From positions 1-64,000 of the forward strand of contig CAWCTX010000019.1 of the NCBI GenBank assembly GCA_963798505.1: a DNA stretch of 64,000 nt, read 5' to 3'. The first letter of the stretch is position 1; each line of letters opens with the position of its first letter. The notes beneath the pieces are model-generated. The model had not been told where the DNA came from. It made no database searches and was given only the letters and a program-made list of their open reading frames with translations. This document shows, piece after piece, positions 47,562 to 54,765 of the stretch. A program made the position numbers and the translations under genes. This stretch comes from CAVWSM01 sp963798505. Lineage in GTDB: Bacteria; Actinomycetota; Actinomycetes; Jiangellales; Jiangellaceae.

Positions 47562-48425
47562 ACGACCGGGTCGACGTGCGCAAGACGTACAAGCTCTATA
47601 TCGGCGGCAAGTTCCCGCGCTCCGAGTCGGGTCGCTCGTACGAGATCACCGACCGGCGCGGGCGGTTCCTGGCCAACGCCGCTCTCGCCTCGCGGAAGGA
47701 CGCGCGGGACGCCGTCGTCGCCGCCCGCAAGGCCTTCGGCGGCTGGTCGACAGCGACGGCCTACAACCGCGGCCAGATCCTCTACCGCGCGGCCGAGATG
47801 CTCGAGGGCCGGCGCGCGCAGTTCGTCGACGAGGTGTCCCGGTCGGAAGGCGTGCAGGCGCGGCGGGCCGAGTTGCTGGTCGACGCGGCGATCGACCGGT
47901 GGGTCTGGTACGCGGGATGGTCGGACAAGGTCGCTCAGGTCGTCGGATCGAGCAACCCGGTCGCCGGGCCCTACTTCGACTTCACGATGCCCGAGCCGAC
48001 CGGGGTCGTCGCCGTCGTCGCGCCCCAGTCATCGTCGCTGCTCGGGCTGGTATCGGTCGTGGCACCGGTCATCGTCACGGGCAACACCGTCGTCGTGCTC
48101 ACGTCTGAGGAGCGACCGCTGCCGGCGATCACGCTGTCGGAGGTGCTGGCGACCTCCGACCTGCCCGGCGGCGTCGTCAACGTCCTGACCGGGCGTACGG
48201 CCGAGGTCGCGCCCTGGCTCGCCTCGCACATGGACGTCAACGCGATCGACCTCTGCGGCGCCGGCGAGCTCGGCCGGCTCGCTCGAAGAGGCGGCGGCCG
48301 ACAACCTCAAGCGGGTCCTGCGGCCGAGCCCCGACGGCGAGCCCGACTGGACGCGGGAGCCGAGCCTCCAGCGGCTGACGGCGTTCCTGGAGCACAAGAC
48401 CGTCTGGCATCCGATCGGCGTCTGA
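47558..48425 (+). CDS. Short aldehyde dehydrogenase-like protein lacking the catalytic domain, frameshifted
   Basis: About 289 residues. YKLYIGGKFPRSESGRSYEI, DAVVAARKAFGGWSTATAYN and FTMPEPTGVVAVVAPQSSSL match the N-terminal part of aldehyde dehydrogenases, up to LPGGVVNVLTGRTAEVAPWL. After a break near 48280 the end is LEEAAADNLKRVLRP and LQRLTAFLEHKTVWHPIGV. It stops before the ELGGK base and the catalytic Cys, so it cannot act as a dehydrogenase alone. It overlaps the full-length enzyme gene by 4 nt and may form a hetero-complex with it. The clean C-terminal end argues against simple truncation. Confidence 0.75.
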
Positions 48426-48449
48426 GAGGCGGGTCAGCCCCCCTCCATC

Positions 48450-48514
48450 GTGTTGATCATGGCGAAGGTGTGATCATCCGCGAAGAATGACCACGCCTTC
48501 GCCATGATCAACAC
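48450..48514. terminator. Palindromic element family B, copy 2, between convergent genes
   Basis: Arms 48450-48477 and 48487-48514 (28 nt each) pair at 26 positions around the same 9-nt loop CCGCGAAGA as the copy at 22909. It lies between the short aldehyde dehydrogenase stop and the BrkB stop (48518) and may terminate both. Confidence 0.78.
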
Positions 48515-48517
48515 GGG

Positions 48518-49348
48518 TCAGGCCTGCTCTCCTTCGGCGCCCTTCTCGCCGACCGCGTTGATCTCGCCGCCGAACAGCACGACGTAGGCGGTGATGTACA
48601 TCCAGAGAAGGAGAACGACGACACCCGCCAGGCTCCCGTACGTCGCGCCGTACGAGCCGAAGTTGTTGGCATAGAACGCGAACCCGACCGACGCGATGAT
48701 CCACAGCACAGTCGCCACGACTGCCCCGAGCGTGATCCATTGCAGGCGGCGGTTCTCACGATTCGGCCCGATCCAGTAGAAGACGGCGAGCGCTGCCAGA
48801 AACGCGGCCACCAGGAGCAGCCAGCGCAGGCTCTCCGCACCCACCCGGCCCGCGGTACCGATCTCGAGCGCACGCAGGAGGGCGGGCACGACGGCGAGCG
48901 CCGCCCCCGAGAGAACAATGAACACCGTGCCGCCAAGGGTGATCAGGAGCGAGAGCCCGCGAAGCTTGACGAAGCCGCGCGTCTCCTCGGCGTCGTACAC
49001 ATGGTTCATCGCCCGGATGAGGCCATTCGCCGCGGCAGATGCCGCCCAGAGCGCAGCCACGAGCGACACGGCCAACCCGATGCTGAGCCCCTCGGAGGAC
49101 GTCGTGACGATCCGATCCATCTGGGTCTGCAGGAGTTCCCGTGCCTCGTCGGGGAGCGCCTCCCCGAACTCGTCGATCTGCCGCTGGACGTCGTCCTCGT
49201 CGAACACGAGACCGTAGACCAGCACGGCCGCGAGCAGCGCCGGGATCAGCGCGAGGAACAGGTAGTACGCAACGCCGGCGGACAAGAGCGGAACACCGTC
49301 CCTCTTGCTCTCCTGCCACGCCGACTTGAGCACCCCGAAGCTCACCAT
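48518..49348 (-). CDS. YihY/BrkB family membrane protein
   Basis: A 276-residue integral membrane protein with about six transmembrane helices. GVPLLSAGVAYYLFLALIPA and LLAAVLVYGLVF open it; LWAASAAANGLIRAMNHVYD, GFVKLRGLSLLITLGGTVFI and YGSLAGVVVLLLWMYITAYV with VLFGGEINA are the YihY/BrkB signature segments. The family was once misnamed RNase BN; proposed roles include transport, none proven. ATG 49348 is preferred over longer frames. Divergent from the uridine kinase gene. Confidence 0.88.
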   Translation of the reverse strand: MVSFGVLKSAWQESKRDGVPLLSAGVAYYLFLALIPALLAAVLVYGLVFDEDDVQRQIDEFGEALPDEARELLQTQMDRIVTTSSEGLSIGLAVSLVAALWAASAAANGLIRAMNHVYDAEETRGFVKLRGLSLLITLGGTVFIVLSGAALAVVPALLRALEIGTAGRVGAESLRWLLLVAAFLAALAVFYWIGPNRENRRLQWITLGAVVATVLWIIASVGFAFYANNFGSYGATYGSLAGVVVLLLWMYITAYVVLFGGEINAVGEKGAEGEQA

Positions 49349-49400
49349 GGCGCCATGTCTACCCTCATTGGCCGCGAGCAACCGTGCGAGACTCGCGCCC

Positions 49401-50019
49401 GTGCCCGTGCCCGTAACCCCGCTGCGCTGCCGCGTCGTACTCCTCGCCGGGCCCAGCGGCAGCGGCAAGTCCCACCATGCGAAGGCGAGCGGGCTGCCGG
49501 TGCTGTCACTCGACGACTTCTACCGGGACGGCGACGACCCGGCGCTCCCACGGCTCCCCGAGCTCGGCATCGTTGACTGGGACGATCCGGCTGCGTGGAA
49601 CGCCGACCGCGCCGTTGAGGTGCTGACCGAGATCTGCCGTACGGGCTCCGCGGACGTGCCGGTCTACGACATCGCGCACGACCGCGCCACCAGCCACCGG
49701 GTGTTCGACACCGAGGGGTCTCCGGTGTTCGTCGCCGAGGGGCTGTTCGCGGCGGAGATCGTCACGGCCTGCCGCACGCGCGGCATCCTGGCGGAGGCGC
49801 TCGTGCTCGCCCGCCGCCCGTGGAAGAACTTCGTCCGACGACTCACCCGCGACCTGCGCGAGCACCGCAAGCCCCCGCTGACGCTGCTGCGGCGCGGCCG
49901 GCTGCTGCTGCGAGAAGAATCGGAGATCGTACGTCGCCAAGTCGAGCTCGGCTGTCGCGCGGTCAGCGCACGCGAGCTTCGGGGAACGCTCGACCGGCTG
50001 CGGTCGCGCCCGTGTGTGA
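49401..50019 (+). CDS. Uridine kinase-like P-loop protein, stop displaced by frameshift
   Basis: About 206 residues. VVLLAGPSGSGKSHHAKASG is the Walker A loop, and LPVLSLDDFYRDGDDPALPR with the DDFY motif is typical of uridine/cytidine kinases. Then come GIVDWDDPAAWNADRAVEVL, VPVYDIAHDRATSHRVFD and FVAEGLFAAEIVTACR. The frame runs on without a stop into the PspC gene; a one-base shift would end it at TGA 50017-50019, which fits family length. GTG 49401 is chosen. It would phosphorylate uridine in pyrimidine salvage. Confidence 0.8.
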
Positions 50020-50102
50020 GCGGCGTCATCAGGGTCGGATCCGGGGTCGATCAGGGTCGCGACCCGAGTCGAGGTCGCCGCGCGGCGCATACGGTCGAAG
50101 AC

Positions 50103-50321
50103 ATGAGCTACGACTACTCGTACGCACCTGTACCCCAACAGACCACCCTGCGCCGGCCGCGGCGCGGTCGCGTCGTCGCCGGCGTCTGTGCCGGCATCGC
50201 CGACCGGTTCGGCATGTCTCGCAACGTGGTGCGCGTGCTGTTCCTGGTGTCCTGCCTGCTCCCCGGCCCGCAGATCCTGTTCTACCTCGGCGCCTGGATC
50301 CTCATCCCCAACGAGGACTGA
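50103..50321 (+). CDS. PspC-domain protein
   Basis: A 72-residue protein. TLRRPRRGRVVAGVCAGIAD and RFGMSRNVVRVLFLVSCLLP form the PspC domain with one transmembrane helix pair, ending FYLGAWILIPNED. PspC proteins take part in envelope-stress responses with PspA, encoded at 28.5 kb. Although in the same open frame as the kinase gene, its own ATG at 50103 and domain limits show a separate gene. Confidence 0.85.
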   Translation: MSYDYSYAPVPQQTTLRRPRRGRVVAGVCAGIADRFGMSRNVVRVLFLVSCLLPGPQILFYLGAWILIPNED

Positions 50322-50334
50322 CCCGGGCGGCCAG

Positions 50335-50366
50335 CCGGGATGATCACGTTAACGTGATCATCCCGG
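50335..50366. terminator. Perfect 32-bp palindrome between convergent genes
   Basis: CCGGGATGATCACGTT and its exact complement are joined with no loop bases, centred at 50350/50351. It follows the PspC stop by 14 nt and precedes the stop of the convergent adenosine deaminase gene. In RNA the central bases would form the loop. Bidirectional terminator is the simplest role. GTGATCATC is shared with family B elements. Confidence 0.65.
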
Positions 50367-50436
50367 TCTGAGCGCGGCCTGCATGCCTTGCACAGACCGG
50401 CTGCGCCTACCGAACGTGATCGACCCTGCGCGGCCC

Positions 50437-51552
50437 TCACGGCGTCACCGGCGCGCGGACCGTCGCGAACGCCCGCGCCTCGCGCAGCGCCGCATACCCC
50501 GGCTTGACGACGTCGTTGATGAGCGCGAGTCGCTGGTCGAAGGGCAGGAACGAGCTCTTCAACGCGTTGACGGTGAACCACTGAAGGTCATCGAGGTCAT
50601 AGCCGAACGCCTCACACAGCAACGCCATCTCGCGTGACATCGACGTACCGCTCATGAGCCGGTTGTCGGTGTTGACCGTCACCCGGAACCGCAACCGCGT
50701 CAGCAGGCCGATCGGGTGCTCGGCGATCGACGTCGCCGCGCCGGTCTGCACGTTGGACGACGGGCACATCTCCAGCGGGATCCGCATGTCGCGGACATAG
50801 GCGGCGAGGCGCCCCAGGGCCACCTGCCCCTCGGCACCCACGGAGATGTCGTCGATGATGCGCACGCCATGGCCCAGCCGATCGGCGCCACACCACTGCA
50901 GCGCCTCCCAGATCGACGGCAGCCCGAAGGCCTCGCCGGCGTGGATCGTGAAGTGGAAGTTCTCCCGGCGCAGGTACTCGAACGCGTCGAGGTGCCGCGT
51001 CGGTGGGAAGCCCGCCTCGGCGCCGGCGATGTCGAACCCCACTACCCCCGCATCCCGATAGCGCACCGCCAGCTCGGCGATCTCGGTCGATCTCGCCGCG
51101 TGCCGCATCGCGGTGAGCAGCGTTCCGATGCGGATCGGCGCCCCGGAATCCGCCGCCAGCCGCTCCCCAAGCCGGAAGCCCTCTTCCACCGCCTCGACGA
51201 CCTCGACCAGCGACAGCCCGCCCTCCAGGTGCTGCTCCGGCGCGTAGCGCACCTCGGCATAGACCACGCCGTCGCGCGCCAGGTCCTGGGCGCACTCGGC
51301 CGCCACCCGCACCAGCGCCGGCTGCGTCTGCATCACGCCGACGGTGTGCTCGAAGGTCTCCAGGTAGCGCTCCAGCGACCCCGAGTCGGCGGCCGAGCGG
51401 AACCACGCGTCGAGCTCGTCGGGAGCCACGGGCAGCTCATGACCGACCTCCGCGGCCAGCTCGGCGACCGTCTGCGGGCGCAACCCGCCGTCGAGGTGGT
51501 CGTGGAGCAGGACCTTCGGCGCGCGGGCGATCTCCTCGGTGGTTGGCGACAT
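50437..51552 (-). CDS. add: Adenosine deaminase
   Basis: A 371-residue zinc enzyme that turns (deoxy)adenosine into (deoxy)inosine, feeding the nucleoside phosphorylase encoded at 39.9 kb. LLHDHLDGGLRPQTVAELA contains the HxH zinc ligands. FHFTIHAGEAFGLPSIWEAL has the third His and the catalytic Glu. GADRLGHGVRI and EMCPSSNVQTGA follow, and VTVNTDNRLMSGTSMSREM holds the last metal ligand Asp. The ATG at 51552 lies 6 nt from a -10 hexamer shared with the divergent pta gene. Confidence 0.94.
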   Translation of the reverse strand: MSPTTEEIARAPKVLLHDHLDGGLRPQTVAELAAEVGHELPVAPDELDAWFRSAADSGSLERYLETFEHTVGVMQTQPALVRVAAECAQDLARDGVVYAEVRYAPEQHLEGGLSLVEVVEAVEEGFRLGERLAADSGAPIRIGTLLTAMRHAARSTEIAELAVRYRDAGVVGFDIAGAEAGFPPTRHLDAFEYLRRENFHFTIHAGEAFGLPSIWEALQWCGADRLGHGVRIIDDISVGAEGQVALGRLAAYVRDMRIPLEMCPSSNVQTGAATSIAEHPIGLLTRLRFRVTVNTDNRLMSGTSMSREMALLCEAFGYDLDDLQWFTVNALKSSFLPFDQRLALINDVVKPGYAALREARAFATVRAPVTP

Positions 51553-51558
51553 ACGCAG

Positions 51559-51568
51559 AGGCTAGCCT
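51559..51568. promoter_or_regulatory. Symmetric bidirectional -10 of the add/pta divergent pair
   Basis: AGGCTAGCCT is a perfect 10-bp palindrome. On the plus strand TAGCCT (51563-51568) is exactly 6 nt from the pta GTG at 51575. On the minus strand TAGCCT (51564-51559) is exactly 6 nt from the add ATG at 51552. The intergenic region is only 22 bp, so both genes would be leaderless and share one -10 core. Confidence 0.6.
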
Positions 51569-51574
51569 CGACCC

Positions 51575-53635
51575 GTGGCGCGCAGCCTCTACCTCGCTTC
51601 CGCCGAGGGCGAGACCGGCAAGTCCGCGGTGGCGCTCGGCATGCTGGAAGCCCTGACCCGCAGAGTGAAGCGGACCGGTGTCTTCCGGCCAATCGTGCGC
51701 GAGGACAGCGACCCCGACTACGTCCTTCACCTGCTTGTCAGCCAGGCAGGGGTCGCGGTCCCGTACGACGACTGCGTCGGGGTCCACTACGAGCAGGTCC
51801 ACTCCGACCCCGACGGCGCCATGGCCGAGATCGTCGCCCGCTACCGCGCGGTCGAACGACAGTGCGACGCCGTGCTCATCGTCGGCAGCGACTACACCGA
51901 CGTGGGCTCGCCCACCGAGCTCTCCTACAACGCACGCATCGCCGTCAACCTCGGTGCGCCCGTGCTCCTCGTCGTCAAGGGGTTCGGTCGTACGCCGCAG
52001 GAGGTGCGCTCCGTCGCTGACATCGCCACCGCCGAGCTGGTCGCCAACCACGCCCAGCTGTTCGCCGTCGTGAGCAACCGCACCAACCCCGCGGAGCTGG
52101 ACGCGGTCACCGCGGCGCTCGACTCACCCGTGCCCGGGTATGCGATCCCCGACGACCCCTTCCTCGTCGCACCGACCGTGCAGGCATTGATGGAGGCCGT
52201 CGACGGCAAGCTGTTCATGGGCGACCCGACACTGCTCTCGCGCGAGTGCCTCGGACTGATCATCGGCGGCATGACCATGCCCAACGTCCTGGACCGGCTC
52301 TTCGAGGGCGCCGTCGTCATCGCCCCGAGCGATCGTGCCGACCTGCTGCTCGGCCTCGTCATGGCGCACGTCTCCGACACCTTCCCGTCGCTGTCGGGCG
52401 TCGTCCTCAACGGAGGCTTCGAGCTGCCGGCACAGGTCGTACGACTGATCGAGGGCCTCAAGCCGCGGCTGCCGCTGGTGACCACCGAGCTTGGTACGTT
52501 CCGCGCCGCGAGCGCGCTGTCCGCCGTGCGTGGGCGCCTGTCGGCCGACTCCGTACGCAAGGTGGAGACGGCCCTCTCGCTGTTCGGCAGCCATGTGGAC
52601 GCGGGCGCCCTGCTGGACCGGCTCGACGTGACGCGCACGGATGTCGTGACACCCCTCATGTTCGAGTACGACGTCCTCGACCGCGCCCGCTCTGACCGCA
52701 AGCACATCGTGCTCCCCGAGGGCAACGAGGAGCGCATCCTGCGCGCCGCCGACTCCTTGCTGCGCCGGCGGGTGGCCGACCTGACGCTGCTCGGAGAGGA
52801 GAGCGAAATCCGCGCCAAGGCCGGGGAGCTCGGGCTGGACGTGTCTGCCGCGCAGGTCGTGAGCCCGCTCGACGAGTCGCTACGCAGCGCGTTCGCGAAG
52901 AAGTACGCCGAGCTGCGGGCGCACAAGGGCATGACCTACGACGCCGCGTACGACCGCGTCACCGACGTCTCCTACTTCGGCACGATGATGGTCCTGCTCG
53001 GCTTGGCCGACGGCATGGTGTCTGGCGCCGTGCACACGACGGCGCACACGATCAAGCCGTCCTTCGAGGTCGTCAAGACGCGACCGGGCGTCGCCATCGT
53101 GTCGAGCGTGTTCTTCATGTGCCTGCCCGACCGCGTCCTCGTCTACGGCGACTGCGCGGTCAACCCTGACCCGACCGCCGAGCAGCTCGCCGACATCGCG
53201 ATCTCGTCGGCCGAGACCGCGGCACAGTTCGGTGTCGAGCCACGCATCGCGATGCTGTCCTACTCCACCGGCGAGTCCGGGGCCGGCGCCGACGTCGACA
53301 AGGTCCGCACCGCGACCGACCTCGTGCGGGAGCGGCGTCCCGACTTGTCCGTCGACGGACCCATCCAGTACGACGCCGCGGTCGACGCGAGCGTGGCCAA
53401 GACGAAGCTGCCGGAGAGCGAGGTTGCGGGACGCGCCACCGTCTTCGTGTTCCCCGATCTCAACACCGGCAACAACACCTACAAGGCGGTTCAGCGCAGC
53501 GCGGGCGCGGTCGCGGTCGGTCCGGTGCTGCAGGGCCTCAACAAGCCCGTCAACGACCTGTCGCGCGGCGCACTTGTGCAGGACATCGTCAACACCGTTG
53601 CCATCACGGCAATCCAGGCACAGGGCTCGTCGTGA
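51575..53635 (+). CDS. pta: Phosphate acetyltransferase, long form
   Basis: A 686-residue enzyme that interconverts acetyl-CoA and acetyl phosphate. The N-terminal half begins SLYLASAEGETGKSAVALGM, a P-loop-like domain, followed by the DRTGG regulatory domain (GLIIGGMTMPNVLDRLFEGA). The C-terminal PTA_PTB catalytic domain includes RKHIVLPEGNEERILRAADS, DGMVSGAVHTTAHTIKPSFE and FPDLNTGNNTYKAVQRSAGA. Frame intact. It overlaps ackA by 4 nt (GTGA), giving the classic acetate operon. Confidence 0.95.
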   Translation: MARSLYLASAEGETGKSAVALGMLEALTRRVKRTGVFRPIVREDSDPDYVLHLLVSQAGVAVPYDDCVGVHYEQVHSDPDGAMAEIVARYRAVERQCDAVLIVGSDYTDVGSPTELSYNARIAVNLGAPVLLVVKGFGRTPQEVRSVADIATAELVANHAQLFAVVSNRTNPAELDAVTAALDSPVPGYAIPDDPFLVAPTVQALMEAVDGKLFMGDPTLLSRECLGLIIGGMTMPNVLDRLFEGAVVIAPSDRADLLLGLVMAHVSDTFPSLSGVVLNGGFELPAQVVRLIEGLKPRLPLVTTELGTFRAASALSAVRGRLSADSVRKVETALSLFGSHVDAGALLDRLDVTRTDVVTPLMFEYDVLDRARSDRKHIVLPEGNEERILRAADSLLRRRVADLTLLGEESEIRAKAGELGLDVSAAQVVSPLDESLRSAFAKKYAELRAHKGMTYDAAYDRVTDVSYFGTMMVLLGLADGMVSGAVHTTAHTIKPSFEVVKTRPGVAIVSSVFFMCLPDRVLVYGDCAVNPDPTAEQLADIAISSAETAAQFGVEPRIAMLSYSTGESGAGADVDKVRTATDLVRERRPDLSVDGPIQYDAAVDASVAKTKLPESEVAGRATVFVFPDLNTGNNTYKAVQRSAGAVAVGPVLQGLNKPVNDLSRGALVQDIVNTVAITAIQAQGSS

Positions 53636-54753
53636 CGGTGCTGGTCGTCAACTCCGGGTCGTCGTCGATCAAGTACCAGCTGATCGAGGTGGAGTCGGAA
53701 GAGGTTGTCGCATCCGGCCTGGTGGAGCGCATCGGTGAGCCCGACGGCCCACCCGACCACGAGTCTGCGTTGCGCGCCGTGCTCGCCGACCTGGGCCCAG
53801 AGCTCAGCGTGTCCGCGGTCGGCCACCGGGTCGTGCACGGCGGTGACCAGTTCAGCGAGCCGGTCATCATCGACGACGAGGTCGAGCAGACGATCGAGGA
53901 GCTCGTGCCGCTCGCACCGTTGCACAATCCGGCGAACCTGGAGGGGATTCGCACGGCGCGGCGCGTCTTCCCGGACGTGCCGCACGTCGCGGTCTTCGAC
54001 ACCGCGTTCCATGCCACCCTGCCGCCGCAGGCCTACACCTACGCCATCGACCGTGACGTCGCCAAGACCTACGGCATCCGGCGCTACGGCTTCCACGGCA
54101 CGTCGCACGCCTACGTGTCCCGCGCGGCCGCCCGGCTCATCGGCCGGCCCGTCGACGACTGCCGCGTCATCGTGCTGCACCTCGGCAACGGCGCGTCGGC
54201 CGCCGCGGTCCGCAACGGGACGTCTGTCGAGACGTCCATGGGCCTCACGCCACTCGAGGGTCTCGTCATGGGGACCCGCACCGGAGACATCGACGCGGGC
54301 GTCGTGTTCCACCTGCGCCGCGAGGCGGGGATGTCGATCGACGAGATCGACGCGGTGTTCAACCGCAAGAGCGGCATGCTCGGGCTCGCCGGCGCCAACG
54401 ACCTGCGCGAGGTGCACAAGCTCGCCGATGCCGGCGACGCCCAAGCGGCACTCGCGCTCGAGGCCTACTGCCATCGACTGCGCAAGTACGTTGGCGCCTA
54501 CCTCGCAGTCCTTGGCGGCGCCGACGCCATCGCGTTCACCGCGGGTGTGGGTGAGAACGATGCGCGCGTACGGGCTGCCGCGCTCGACGGGCTCCAGGCG
54601 CTCGGCATCACAGTCGACCCGCAGCGCAATGCATCGCTCTCCCGTGACGCGCGGGTCATCTCCCCCGACGACTCTCCCGTGGCCGTCCTCGTCGTACCCA
54701 CCGACGAGGAGCTCGAGATCGCCCGTCAGGCCCTCGCCGTTGCGCATCCCTAG
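53632..54753 (+). CDS. ackA: Acetate kinase
   Basis: A 373-residue ASKHA kinase that makes ATP and acetate from acetyl phosphate, or the reverse. VLVVNSGSSSIKYQLIE is the first signature, followed by VGHRVVHGGDQFSEPVIIDD, VFDTAFHATLPPQAYTYAID and YGFHGTSHAYVSRAAARLIG. HLGNGASAAAVRNGTSVETS and FTAGVGENDARVRAAALDGL complete it. GTG 53632 overlaps pta. Somewhat shorter than the roughly 400 residues of E. coli AckA but with all motifs. Confidence 0.95.
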   Translation: MTVLVVNSGSSSIKYQLIEVESEEVVASGLVERIGEPDGPPDHESALRAVLADLGPELSVSAVGHRVVHGGDQFSEPVIIDDEVEQTIEELVPLAPLHNPANLEGIRTARRVFPDVPHVAVFDTAFHATLPPQAYTYAIDRDVAKTYGIRRYGFHGTSHAYVSRAAARLIGRPVDDCRVIVLHLGNGASAAAVRNGTSVETSMGLTPLEGLVMGTRTGDIDAGVVFHLRREAGMSIDEIDAVFNRKSGMLGLAGANDLREVHKLADAGDAQAALALEAYCHRLRKYVGAYLAVLGGADAIAFTAGVGENDARVRAAALDGLQALGITVDPQRNASLSRDARVISPDDSPVAVLVVPTDEELEIARQALAVAHP

Positions 54754-54765
54754 GGCAAGGCAACA

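Noticed and set aside
49305..50321. Single long protein joining a uridine kinase and a PspC domain
   Set aside because: The linker has no coding character, PspC has its own ATG, and a one-base shift gives the kinase a normal stop. It looks like a lost stop and not a true fusion.
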